From NCBI GenBank assembly GCA_964398855.1, contig CAYNOQ010000040.1:1-22344 (forward strand): DNA of 22,344 nucleotides, in the 5' to 3' direction. This stretch comes from Mariniphaga sp964398855. Its GTDB lineage: Bacteria; Bacteroidota; Bacteroidia; Bacteroidales; Prolixibacteraceae. Positions 15,054-22,344 of the stretch are shown in pieces. Numbering within the stretch: the first letter of the stretch is position 1; each line of letters begins with the position of its first letter. Both the position numbers and the translations under genes were made by a program. The notes beneath the pieces are model-generated. The model had not been told where the DNA came from and ran no database searches. It was given only the letters and a program-made list of their open reading frames with translations.

Positions 15054-15902
15054 ATGAAGAAAAATATTGTTTTCGTTTTTTCAATTTTTCTTTTATGTTT
15101 CGCTTTTTCATGCACTCAAAAGCTGCCGTACCAGATTAACATTGCCACTTATAATTTAAGAATGGATACGCCGCGTGATAGTTTAGATTCATGGGAACAT
15201 AGAAAAGAAAATGTTAATGGATTGATTCGTTTTCACGACTTTGATATTATGGGAACCCAGGAAGGATTTTATCATCAATTACAAGATATAGTTGCCCAGG
15301 GTGACTATTCCTATGTTGGTGTAGGACGGGATGATGGCAAGAACGAGGGTGAACATTCTGCTATTGTTTATAAAAATGAGCGTTTTGATGTATTGGATAG
15401 TGGCGATTTTTGGTTTTCCTTAACTCCCGAAGAACCTTCATTCGGTTGGGATGCAAATATACGCAGGATATGCTCATGGGCTAAGTTTAAGGATAAAAAT
15501 GCAGATAAAACCTTCTATTTTTTTAGCTTACATTATGATCATCGCGGAAGAGAAGCACGAAAAAATTCCTCTTTGTTACTTCTTGATAAAATAAAAGAAA
15601 TAGCAGGTAACAACCCGGTGTTCTGTGTTGGTGATTTTAACGCCAGACCAGATGATGAGCCGATTCAAATTATTTATGATGCAGATTTCCTGAAAGATTC
15701 ACGCAAAGTTACACAGACAAAGCCGTATGGCACTGAAGGCACGTTTAACGGTTTCAGGTTGAACGCACCAATGAAGCAAAGAATAGATTATATCTGGGTC
15801 TCACCCAATATCACTGTTAACAAATATGGAGTACTTAATGACGTACATTACGGACATTTTCCATCAGACCATTTTCCTGTTATGATTAGCGCCAGTTTTT
15901 AG
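15054..15902 (+). CDS. EEP-family hydrolase, probable lipoprotein (paralogue of 10419-11258)
   Basis: A 282-residue EEP-fold protein with all catalytic motifs: YNLRMD (N34), TQEG, LHYDHRGREARKNS, GDFNARPDDEPI and SDHFPV. It shares long blocks with the protein at 10419-11258, for example GVGRDDG, FW-S-TPE-PS, DHRG-EARKNS and PYG--GTF. By eye about half the residues are identical, so the two are paralogues. The N-terminus differs: here a hydrophobic stretch ends in AFSC with C20, which fits a lipoprotein signal, whereas the other has a normal cleaved signal. Its DNA is visibly richer in A and T than the first copy, suggesting separate histories rather than a recent duplication. The substrate is unknown. 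Confidence 0.87.
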   Translation: MKKNIVFVFSIFLLCFAFSCTQKLPYQINIATYNLRMDTPRDSLDSWEHRKENVNGLIRFHDFDIMGTQEGFYHQLQDIVAQGDYSYVGVGRDDGKNEGEHSAIVYKNERFDVLDSGDFWFSLTPEEPSFGWDANIRRICSWAKFKDKNADKTFYFFSLHYDHRGREARKNSSLLLLDKIKEIAGNNPVFCVGDFNARPDDEPIQIIYDADFLKDSRKVTQTKPYGTEGTFNGFRLNAPMKQRIDYIWVSPNITVNKYGVLNDVHYGHFPSDHFPVMISASF

Positions 15903-15945
15903 GAGAATACGGTAAAATGATAAATTACGGGATACTCCCTTTTTT
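15902..15945 (+). terminator. Possible terminator after the second EEP gene
   Basis: An imperfect hairpin begins at the stop codon: GGAGAATACGGTAA (15902-15915) with TTACGGGATACTCC (15925-15938), 11 of 14 positions paired. A run of six T follows. An inner GGGA-TAC-TCCC hairpin is an alternative fold. Confidence 0.6.
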
Positions 15946-16117
15946 AATTGGCACTTATCTTATAGGTTCCGCTTAAATTCAATTCCGGAACATATTTGGC
16001 AATTGTGCTATAAGGATGATGGATTAACAAGTACATGTTCCCATTATTATCACTTATAAGCATATTGCAGGGGTGAGGAGCGGCTGACATTATTTGAGTT
16101 GAAAATGAATCAGGAAC
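15944..16117 (-). pseudogene. Possible fragment of a beta-propeller-like protein
   Basis: The minus-strand frame reads ...MLISDNNGNMYLLIHHPYSTIAKYVPELNLSGTYKISAN then stop. The pattern D-NGN-Y-L...S-IAKY-P-LNL-G-YKI resembles a blade of six-bladed beta-propeller (NHL-like) proteins of Bacteroidota. No start or further blades are present; upstream the frame runs antisense into the cyclo-ligase gene. It may be a relic. The match is by eye and short. Confidence 0.25.
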
Positions 16118-16666
16118 ATGAAAAAAAGTATCACGGAGCAAAAAAAGGAGTTGAGAAATAGGGTTTGGAAACTGAAAGCGGGGTATTCTTTTCAGCAAAA
16201 AATTGAAAAGTCGAAGCAAATTTTTGCGCAGATTGAAAAGCTACCCGTCTTTGTTGGTGCAAAAACCGTAATGTGTTACTGGTCAATGCCGGATGAGGTG
16301 GCTACTTCCGAATTTATCCTGAAATATTGGAATGAGAAAAAGTTTGTTTTGCCGGTGGTCAAAAAAGATGAGCTGGAGCTGAGGTATTTTGAGGGAGTGG
16401 ACAGACTTAAACCCGGCAAATCTTTTAATATTTTGGAACCAACCGGAGAGGCTTTGGTAAGTTTTTCTGATCTGGAACTGATCATTGTTCCCGGAGTTGC
16501 TTTCGATAAAAACATGAACCGCTTAGGTCACGGAAAAGCTTATTACGATAAGTTATTGAGTAAAGTGAAGGTACATAAAATCGGCGTTTGCTTTGATTTT
16601 CAATTTTTTGATAATGTTCCTGTGGATATGCATGATGTGAAGATGGATCAGGTGATTTATGCCTGA
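16118..16666 (+). CDS. fau: 5-formyltetrahydrofolate cyclo-ligase
   Basis: A 182-residue protein of normal family length. It converts 5-formyltetrahydrofolate to 5,10-methenyltetrahydrofolate with ATP, returning stored folate to one-carbon metabolism. Family marks are a basic N-terminus (KKELRNRVWKLKAGYS), MCYWSMPDEVATSEFI around 51-66, LPVV, LRYFEG, ILEPTG, and the signature VPGVAFDKNMNRLGHGKAYYDK near 124-145. The usual GRGGGYYD core reads GHGKAYYD here. The gene is followed after about 40 bases by a DUF2784-like gene on the same strand, probably cotranscribed. No clear promoter is visible upstream. Confidence 0.92.
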   Translation: MKKSITEQKKELRNRVWKLKAGYSFQQKIEKSKQIFAQIEKLPVFVGAKTVMCYWSMPDEVATSEFILKYWNEKKFVLPVVKKDELELRYFEGVDRLKPGKSFNILEPTGEALVSFSDLELIIVPGVAFDKNMNRLGHGKAYYDKLLSKVKVHKIGVCFDFQFFDNVPVDMHDVKMDQVIYA

Positions 16667-16707
16667 TTCCCCTAAAAACTTGGGATATCCGGCGCTAATT
16701 TTTGATT

Positions 16708-17103
16708 ATGTTTTGGTATCATTTTTCAGACTGGTTTTTTATTGTTTTCCACACCGGACTAACGCTTTTTAATGTTTTTGGCTGGATTTGGAAGAAAACA
16801 CGGCTTGCAAATTTTGTTACTTTATCAATCACTGCCGCTTCATGGTTTGGACTGGGAATATTTTACGGAATCGGATTTTGTCCGCTCACTGAATGGCACT
16901 GGCAGGTATTGGGCAAATTAAATCAAACAAATCTTCCGCATTCCTATATTAATTATCTGACTCACAGAGTTTTGGGAATAAGATTGGGCGATAAAACGGC
17001 AGATATAGTTACGGTGCTGTTTTTTGTTTTTTCAGTTGTTATGTCTGTTTATTTTAACTTTTTTACAAAAAGGCCCGGGCGAAGCCAAAAAAGCGCTTAT
17101 TAA
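16708..17103 (+). CDS. DUF2784-like small membrane protein
   Basis: A 131-residue protein with about three to four membrane segments (roughly residues 5-25, 37-57 and 95-120). The pattern HTGLTLFNVFGWIWKKTRLANFV, then ITAASWFGLGIFYGIGFCPLTEWHWQVL, matches the DUF2784 family, whose hallmark is a Trp/Gly helix before CPLT. Its function is unknown. I chose ATG at 16708 over the in-frame TTG at 16702. It lies 41 bases after the cyclo-ligase gene on the same strand. Its last 72 bases overlap the 3' end of the convergent membrane protein gene, so the C-terminal tail (NFFTKRPGRSQKSAY) is antisense to that gene. Confidence 0.78.
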   Translation: MFWYHFSDWFFIVFHTGLTLFNVFGWIWKKTRLANFVTLSITAASWFGLGIFYGIGFCPLTEWHWQVLGKLNQTNLPHSYINYLTHRVLGIRLGDKTADIVTVLFFVFSVVMSVYFNFFTKRPGRSQKSAY

Positions 17104-18306
17104 AAACAGGAGAACTCCAAGTACTATAAAAGCGCTGAAAATAAACATGTTGAGGTTAAATTCCGGAACTGCTCCCCAAAGAAAATAGGTCATTAAACCT
17201 TGCAGAAAAAGCAACAGCTCACTCAGAACAAAACCCAAAATATAGAAAGCAGTTGCCACGTAGATAACCGCTTTTTGTCTGCTCAAAAAACCTTCTGCGG
17301 ATAAAAACATCAGCAGTGCTCCGCTGATTACGCCAAGCATCAGCAGGTGAATAAAACCAACCACAAAGTTTCTCGTTTGGATTGCAGCTTCAATAACCAC
17401 CGGAAAAATTGAAAACGTCTGAAACAGCACTTTGATGAACAGCGATGCCAGAATGAAAATCCCCATCGTTTTTACAAAAAATGAAGCTTTTGAAAAAAAA
17501 GCATTGACGGGCGTTTTCAACGCCGTAAAAAGGTAATAAAAACCAACCAATTGCAGCAAAACGCCAACACCGTTTAAATAGTTGAAAAGAGCGTGCTTTA
17601 TATACCAGCCAACCGGCAGGAAAAGCGTAAATATGATGGATACGGTCAGCCAGCTTAGCGCCTTTTTCAAAACGGGATCTTTTTGTAACGGATTTTTCTG
17701 AGTATAGTGAATAAGCAATCCGAAGATGCTGAGCAAAAACCAGCCGTCAAATTGGAAGTGCAGAAATACCTGAATTGCCGCATTATAAACATCGGAATTT
17801 TTGCCAAAGGCAACGATGGAAACCGGTATGAGCCAGATGCCCAAAGTGGAAATTACCATAAACCACAGCGCTGTTCGGATAAATTTTTTTGCATCGGAAT
17901 TGAAAGGGCGTAAATCTTTCAAAATCAGCCTGACAAAAATGTAGGATGCAAAAATATGGATTGAGGAAAAAATAATGGAAAAAGCGGCATAGCCCTGAAA
18001 AGGAAAGCTGAATAGCATTCCCAAAACAGAGATTTGTGTAATGAAAAACAGATAGTTATAAACTTTTTGTTCCCTTTTCACATAGTGATGAACCAGAAAT
18101 GCGTAAAGCATAAGATAGAGCCAGCCCAACATGGCGATATGCGAATGGGCATGGGTCAGGTATCGGAAATTGATTGCTATATTGCCGATAAAGGAGTAGC
18201 GTAAAATAAGACCCAAAGTAGTGGCAATGAAAAAGTTAAGCAGGCTGGTTATCACCAGTGATTTATTCATTTTGGGACTGTTTTGTGTGTAAAAATCACT
18301 ATTCAT
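17032..18306 (-). CDS. Polytopic membrane protein with heme-copper-oxidase-like histidine motifs
   Basis: A 424-residue, very hydrophobic protein with about 12 membrane segments. Histidine motifs sit in or near helices: THAHSHIAMLGWLY (H52, H54, H56), SSIHIF (H117), FLHFQFDGWF (H183) and GFIHLLMLG near 315. The HAHxHxxxLGW element recalls proteins distantly related to heme-copper oxidase subunit I and NnrS, so heme or metal binding is plausible but not shown. I cannot name the family. The start may be M1 at 18306, or M13 (18268-18270) just before the first helix. The start at 18306 overlaps the stop of the small upstream ORF (ATGA). The 3' end overlaps the convergent DUF2784-like gene by 72 bases. 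Confidence 0.75.
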   Translation of the reverse strand: MNSDFYTQNSPKMNKSLVITSLLNFFIATTLGLILRYSFIGNIAINFRYLTHAHSHIAMLGWLYLMLYAFLVHHYVKREQKVYNYLFFITQISVLGMLFSFPFQGYAAFSIIFSSIHIFASYIFVRLILKDLRPFNSDAKKFIRTALWFMVISTLGIWLIPVSIVAFGKNSDVYNAAIQVFLHFQFDGWFLLSIFGLLIHYTQKNPLQKDPVLKKALSWLTVSIIFTLFLPVGWYIKHALFNYLNGVGVLLQLVGFYYLFTALKTPVNAFFSKASFFVKTMGIFILASLFIKVLFQTFSIFPVVIEAAIQTRNFVVGFIHLLMLGVISGALLMFLSAEGFLSRQKAVIYVATAFYILGFVLSELLLFLQGLMTYFLWGAVPEFNLNMFIFSAFIVLGVLLFLISAFLASPGPFCKKVKINRHNN

Positions 18307-18539
18307 GTCATAAGATTTGTTTTTACACCTGAATAAACTTCACCGGCACCGGACTTTCCTGCTTTAGTTTTTTCAAAAAGAGGTATTTCATTAACTTTTG
18401 GGATTTTGTTTTTGTGAGAAGAATAAGGAATCAATCCGACCGGATGAACAAAGTGATTTTTCTCTGTTGCATCTCTCCGATTGCCCGGGTATTGTACTTT
18501 ATTATGATAATCTGCCGGCATGATGAAATTTTGGCTCAC
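18303..18539 (-). CDS. Small unknown protein, possibly coupled to the membrane protein
   Basis: A 78-residue hydrophilic, basic frame without signal peptide or membrane segment. It includes YPGNRRDATEKNHFVHPVG and KVNEIPLFEKTKAGKSGAGE. I do not recognise it. Support is contextual: its TGA overlaps the ATG of the next gene in the ATGA pattern of translationally coupled genes, and it fills the space before the membrane protein. Another in-frame Met lies at 18521. No good promoter is seen just upstream. It could be a cytosolic partner of the membrane protein or a chance frame. Confidence 0.4.
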   Translation of the reverse strand: MSQNFIMPADYHNKVQYPGNRRDATEKNHFVHPVGLIPYSSHKNKIPKVNEIPLFEKTKAGKSGAGEVYSGVKTNLMT

Positions 18540-18625
18540 AATTTACCAAATTATTGCTATTAAAGCGTACAGGAATAAAAAGAGTGAAATCTATTTTTTG
18601 GAAATATCATTTTGGAGTTTGTTTT

Positions 18626-18820
18626 GAACCATATAGACACATTAGGACACATAAGTTTTTCTCTGTGGTTCTCTGCGCTCTCAGCGGTTAGTTTTCTTTT
18701 GGGTTTTTGTCACTAATTTACGAAGTTTCACTAAACGTTTTTAATATTATTTGAAACCCTGATACTCTTGCACTACTTCTAAAAATTTTTCTATTGTGTC
18801 CTAATGTGCCTATGTGGTTC
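18626..18820. repeat. Imperfect inverted repeat flanking about 140 bases of non-coding DNA
   Basis: The arms are 18626-18652 and 18794-18820; one is the reverse complement of the other at 24 of 27 positions, sharing TGTCCTAATGTG. The enclosed DNA carries CTCTGTGGTTCTCTGCG...CTCAGCGGTTA, text of a kind seen in dispersed Bacteroidota intergenic repeats. The whole stretch 18540-18989 has no credible gene. It is not obviously an insertion sequence, as no target duplication or transposase is visible. Confidence 0.55.
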
Positions 18821-18849
18821 ACTCCTTTTTTCACGCAAAGACGCTAATT

Positions 18850-18866
18850 CTGTCTGCCTTCGACAG
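18850..18866. repeat. Small intergenic palindrome
   Basis: CTGTC and GDNA complement GACAG flank TGCCTTC, giving a short hairpin similar in kind to the one at 3405-3421. No T-run follows, so it is not a terminator. Confidence 0.35.
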
Positions 18867-18879
18867 TCATTAATGCGCT

Positions 18880-18945
18880 AAATCTCCATCTAATCACAAC
18901 TTAATCCCTATTAAATCTCCACCTAATCCCACTTAATCTCCATCT
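18880..18945. repeat. Degenerate tandem repeat of about 33 bases
   Basis: Two adjacent units both begin AAATCTCCA-CTAATC-CA and continue with ACTTAATC-C (from 18880 and from 18913). A further partial TAATCTCCATC lies inside the second unit. It is non-coding and lies between the convergence-free 3' end of czcA and the repeat region. Confidence 0.5.
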
Positions 18946-18989
18946 TCTCACAAAACCTTGCAATCATCTGTAAAACAATCAGCTATTGC

Positions 18990-21900
18990 CTATTTGCCGT
19001 TATTTTTGTTTTTGTTTGTCCACCAGTAGAGTGGGGGAATCAGGAAGGGCGCAAAAATCAGCGTTGAAGTCAGTCCTCCGATAATTACGGTTGCCAGCGG
19101 TCTCTGCACATCAGAGCCGATGCCGCTTGATGTGGCTGCCGGAACAAGTCCGAAAATGGCAAGAATCAGAATGGAGAGCACAGCCCTGAGCTGCTCTTTA
19201 GATATTTTGCTCACCCGTTTGGCAGTCAGTGGCGCCTGATAAGCTGATCTGTTCAGGGCGGAAACAATCAATACGCCTGCCATAACCGAAATTCCAAAAA
19301 TTGAGACAAAACCCACTCCGGCGGATACGTTGAAATAGAGTCCGCGGATGAGCAGAGCAATCATTCCGCCGGCTAATGCAAACAGAACACAGCTGGTGGT
19401 AATCAGCGTGTTGTTGAAGTTTTTGAACAGCATAAACAGGAAAATAATCACTAAAATTAAAGTCAGCGGGATGGTAAAAGCCAGTTGCTTTCCGGCACGT
19501 TCCAGATTTTCATACTGCCCGCCGTAAATTATTTCGTACCCTTTGGGAACCGTTATGTTTTGATTAATTTTTGTTTGCAGTTCCCTTACAAATCCGCCCT
19601 GATCCCTGCCTCTGATGTTTGTGCGGACCGTAACCATCCGCTTGTTGCTGAAACGGTAAATATTGGTCTGTCCTTCTTCAAAATTGATTTCCGCCAACTG
19701 CTCCATCGGTATCAGCGAGCCATTTGCCGATGGCACAAGCAGCTTTTTAATTTCGTCAATATTATTTCTGAATTGCGGCAGATAGCGCACAATGATGTCA
19801 TACCGTTTTATACCATCATACAGCGCCGAAATATGCTTTCCGCCTATGGCGGCTTCAATCATATTCTGAATGTCGGAAACATTGATTCCGTAGCGTGCTG
19901 CCTGCTGGCGGTTTATTTTTATTGCCAACTGATCCTGAGCCCCTTCCTGCTCAATATCAACGCCCTCACTGCCGGTCATTGATCTTACGATTGATGCAAT
20001 GCTGTCGGCTTTGCTTCTCATCATTACCAAATCTTCGCCAACAATGGAAACGGCAAGGTCTGCCGCACTTCCTGTAACAATTTCCATCACCTGATCAATA
20101 ATGGGCTGCCCGGTGGTGAAGCTGACACTCGGAAACTGCTGCTCCAAGTCTGTGCGGATTTGATTCACTAACTCTGCTTTTGAAATGGTATCGCTCCAGA
20201 GATGATACTCCTTCAGTCCGATCAAAATTTCGTTTCGGTTGGCAGGAAACGGGTCGGTGCCGTCGTCATTTCTGCCTGTCTGCGTGATTACAAAATCGAC
20301 CTGAGGAAATCCCGAAATGATTTTTCTGAACTTCGGTGCATATTTGGCATTTTCCTGAATCGTTATTCCCGTAGGGAAATTTGCCCGAAGAAAAATGGAG
20401 CCTTCATCCAGTTCGGGCAGAAACTCGGTACCCAGTTTTCGTCCGAAAGAGATCAGCAACAGCACAATTCCAAAGCCGATAAGCACAGTTTTCCGGTGGT
20501 GTTTCACCAGTTTGAAAAGCGCTTTTTCATACAGAATTTCCACTCTTCCCAACAATCTGTTTTTTCGCTCCTTAAAGGGTTTCTCCGTGTTTGAAATGGA
20601 TTTGTTGTAAACAAAAGAAATAATTACCGGAATAAAAGTCAGCGCGCCAATCATTGAGCCGACAACCGCAAAAGCCAGAGTTAGCGCCATGGGTGAGAAA
20701 AGTTTTCCTTCCACTCTGGTCATCAGTAGAATAGGCATATAAGCCAGAATAATAATTGTTACCGAAAAGAAGATTTCGCGCCCTACTTCCTGTGCCGATG
20801 TGAGCGTAATATGGATAATCCCACCCTCTTTTTCTTCGGGAGTTGCCGACCGGTATTTTCGGATCAGATGCTCTGCCATGATTACCGCCCCATCCACAAT
20901 AATTCCGAAGTCGATGGCGCCGAGGGAGAGCAGATTTGCCGGAATTCCGGTGAACCGCATAATGATAAATGCAAAGAGCAGCGAAAACGGAATGGTCAGC
21001 GCAACCACAATCGAGCTTCTCAGACTTCCCAAAAAAAGGATGAGAATAATGACAACGATACTAACCCCCATAAACAGCGTGCGCCCGACGGTTTCGAGAG
21101 AATGATCAATTAAGAAACTGCGGTCATAGAGCGTTCTGATTTTAACGCCTTCGGGGAGTTCATGCTCCTGTAAATCTTCAATGCGCTGCTTTAACTCTGC
21201 CAGAACTTCGCTTGGATTTTCGTATTTTCTCAGCAGAATAATGCCTTCCACACCGTTATTCACGTCAATGTTTTGGTCGGGAATGGTGTAGCCTAAAACG
21301 CCGCTTGGCGGTGGTGGTGCAATTTCCACACTTGCCACATCGCTGATGAAAACAGGCACGCCGTTGACCGATTTCAATACAATATTTTCAATGTCGCTTT
21401 CATTTATGATTGCACCCAAACCCCGCACGGCAAAACCTTGTCCGCCACGCTCAATCAGGTTTCCGCCGGTATTCTGATTGTTGGCTTTTACGGCTTCTTC
21501 CACTTCGGAAATATCAAGATTATATTTTCTGAGTTTATCCGGATCGGTGAGAATATGGTACTGCTTCAGTGGTCCGCCAAAAGTGGCAATGTCGGCAATT
21601 CCCTGTGTTTGCAGCAGATAGGGAATGATGACCCAGTCCTGCAAATCCCGAAGTTCGGTAGGAGAATATTCCGGCGGCGCTTCCACAACGTAGCGAAAAA
21701 TTTCACCCACGGCGGTGGAAAGGGGAGCCAGTTCCAGAACAACATCTTCCGGAAGCTCGGCGGTGGTTATCCGCTCCATCACCTGCTGACGGGCAAAATA
21801 GTCGTCGGTGCCGTCTTCAAAAGAGAGCTGAACAACCGACAATCCGAAAATTGTCCGGCTGCGGCTGTCCAAAACATTGGGCGTGTTTTGCAAAACCCGT

Positions 21901-22109
21901 TCAATGGGAACCGTAACCTGCTGCTCCACTTCCTCTGCTGCACGTCCTTCATATTGTGCAACCACAACAACGTTTGTGTCGGCAATGTCGGGGTAGGCTT
22001 CAATCTGTAGTTTTGTGAAACTATAATAACCTATTCCCATTAAAATCAAGCTGATGCCAACAACTAACCAACGGTTTCTCAGTGAAAATATCAATAAGTT
22101 TTTAATCAT
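18990..22109 (-). CDS. czcA: CzcA-type heavy-metal efflux RND transporter
   Basis: A 1039-residue inner-membrane RND pump, full length for the HME family, with the standard layout of 12 helices and two large periplasmic loops. The TM4 motif DFGIIVDGAV (D400, D406) followed by a Glu is the signature of the CzcA-like groups that export divalent cations such as Zn, Co, Cd or Ni. Copper/silver CusA pumps have a different TM4 motif, so copper is less likely. The pump works with a membrane-fusion protein and an outer-membrane channel; neither follows downstream, so they must be upstream beyond the window or elsewhere. The gene starts 3 bases after the DUF190 stop, implying one transcript and possible translational coupling. 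Confidence 0.93.
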   Translation of the reverse strand: MIKNLLIFSLRNRWLVVGISLILMGIGYYSFTKLQIEAYPDIADTNVVVVAQYEGRAAEEVEQQVTVPIERVLQNTPNVLDSRSRTIFGLSVVQLSFEDGTDDYFARQQVMERITTAELPEDVVLELAPLSTAVGEIFRYVVEAPPEYSPTELRDLQDWVIIPYLLQTQGIADIATFGGPLKQYHILTDPDKLRKYNLDISEVEEAVKANNQNTGGNLIERGGQGFAVRGLGAIINESDIENIVLKSVNGVPVFISDVASVEIAPPPPSGVLGYTIPDQNIDVNNGVEGIILLRKYENPSEVLAELKQRIEDLQEHELPEGVKIRTLYDRSFLIDHSLETVGRTLFMGVSIVVIILILFLGSLRSSIVVALTIPFSLLFAFIIMRFTGIPANLLSLGAIDFGIIVDGAVIMAEHLIRKYRSATPEEKEGGIIHITLTSAQEVGREIFFSVTIIILAYMPILLMTRVEGKLFSPMALTLAFAVVGSMIGALTFIPVIISFVYNKSISNTEKPFKERKNRLLGRVEILYEKALFKLVKHHRKTVLIGFGIVLLLISFGRKLGTEFLPELDEGSIFLRANFPTGITIQENAKYAPKFRKIISGFPQVDFVITQTGRNDDGTDPFPANRNEILIGLKEYHLWSDTISKAELVNQIRTDLEQQFPSVSFTTGQPIIDQVMEIVTGSAADLAVSIVGEDLVMMRSKADSIASIVRSMTGSEGVDIEQEGAQDQLAIKINRQQAARYGINVSDIQNMIEAAIGGKHISALYDGIKRYDIIVRYLPQFRNNIDEIKKLLVPSANGSLIPMEQLAEINFEEGQTNIYRFSNKRMVTVRTNIRGRDQGGFVRELQTKINQNITVPKGYEIIYGGQYENLERAGKQLAFTIPLTLILVIIFLFMLFKNFNNTLITTSCVLFALAGGMIALLIRGLYFNVSAGVGFVSIFGISVMAGVLIVSALNRSAYQAPLTAKRVSKISKEQLRAVLSILILAIFGLVPAATSSGIGSDVQRPLATVIIGGLTSTLIFAPFLIPPLYWWTNKNKNNGK

Positions 22110-22112
22110 AAT

Positions 22113-22344
22113 TTACCATTTTTCTACCCGGTGGGTTACGATGAAGCCGCCTTTGTAGTGCTTCCTGATTTCGGTGAGCGCTTCTTTCACTTTGTCTTCT
22201 TCATCAATAAAAGTGATGAGCAACGGCGGTTCATCAAATGAAAATTGCTGCCTGGGCTGTTTCAGCCGGTGTTGTTTCCCGAAACCCGAATGACCTACAA
22301 AGCAGGTGGCTCCGGCGACTCCATGAGTCATCAGCAATTTCATA
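22113..22344 (-). CDS. DUF190 (PII-like) protein, N-terminus cut by the window edge
   Basis: The last 76 residues are visible; the Met at 22343 is internal (KLLMTHGVAGATCFVG), and the frame continues past the window end. The pattern GVAGATCFVGHSGFGKQHRLKQP, then PPLLITFIDEEDKVKEALTEIRKHYKGGFIVTHRVE, is that of DUF190, a small family with a ferredoxin-like fold related to PII and CutA1 proteins. Usual length is about 100-115 residues, so roughly 25-35 are missing. It lies directly before czcA with a 3-base gap. PII-like proteins encoded beside metal-efflux pumps suggest a sensor or regulator of the pump, but the ligand and effect are unknown. Confidence 0.8.
   Translation of the reverse strand, partial: MKLLMTHGVAGATCFVGHSGFGKQHRLKQPRQQFSFDEPPLLITFIDEEDKVKEALTEIRKHYKGGFIVTHRVEKW

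Noticed and set aside
1..22344. CRISPR array, tRNA or rRNA genes
   Set aside because: No regularly spaced repeats, no cloverleaf-forming TTCGA-type segments in gaps and no rRNA-like sequence were seen by eye.

Overview
The window looks like a chromosomal segment of an anaerobic or facultative member of the Bacteroidota. Three observations support this. Several genes carry the Bacteroidota-type promoter (TTTG, about 20 bases, then TAnnTTTG). Start codons sit behind A-rich leaders with no clear Shine-Dalgarno sequence. The proteins have Bacteroidota-style features, including signal peptides ending in AQQ or SQQ, a CarboxypepD_reg-like domain and a Bacteroides-type transketolase. I cannot name a genus. 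I see no tRNA, rRNA, CRISPR array, insertion sequence or origin.

Layout. 1-750 holds a YoeB-type toxin-antitoxin pair behind a leader that may contain a decayed gene start. 951-3232 holds an exported beta-rich protein of unknown function, convergent with rimO. 3542-5185 encodes an exported alkaline-phosphatase-fold protein that lacks nearly all catalytic and metal residues. 5286-5990 is a HigBA-like toxin-antitoxin operon on the minus strand, with a near-perfect palindrome between its promoter elements. 6120-6515 is a lone secreted CarboxypepD_reg-like domain.

6832-10353 is the metabolic core: hydC-hydB-hydA, a trimeric NAD-linked [FeFe]-hydrogenase closed by a strong terminator. No maturation genes (hydE, hydF, hydG) are present. 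Then follow an exported EEP-family hydrolase, serA with its own terminator, and a transketolase with promoter and terminator. At 14800-14952 lies a fragment resembling RhuM, then a second EEP paralogue that is probably a lipoprotein.

16118-17103 encodes 5-formyltetrahydrofolate cyclo-ligase and a DUF2784-like membrane protein. The latter overlaps, tail to tail, a large histidine-containing membrane protein on the minus strand, which may be translationally coupled to a small unknown ORF. 18540-18989 is repeat-rich and non-coding. From 18990 to the end lie, on the minus strand, a CzcA-type metal-efflux RND pump and, just upstream of it, a DUF190 (PII-like) gene cut by the window edge.

Working together: HydABC would exchange electrons between NAD(H) and protons/H2. 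SerA, transketolase and the folate enzyme are housekeeping carbon and one-carbon metabolism. The DUF190-CzcA pair looks like an efflux operon whose membrane-fusion and outer-membrane partners lie outside the window. The most unusual items are the degenerate phosphatase, the short HydB/HydA architecture, the DUF190-CzcA coupling and the membrane protein with its coupled small ORF.
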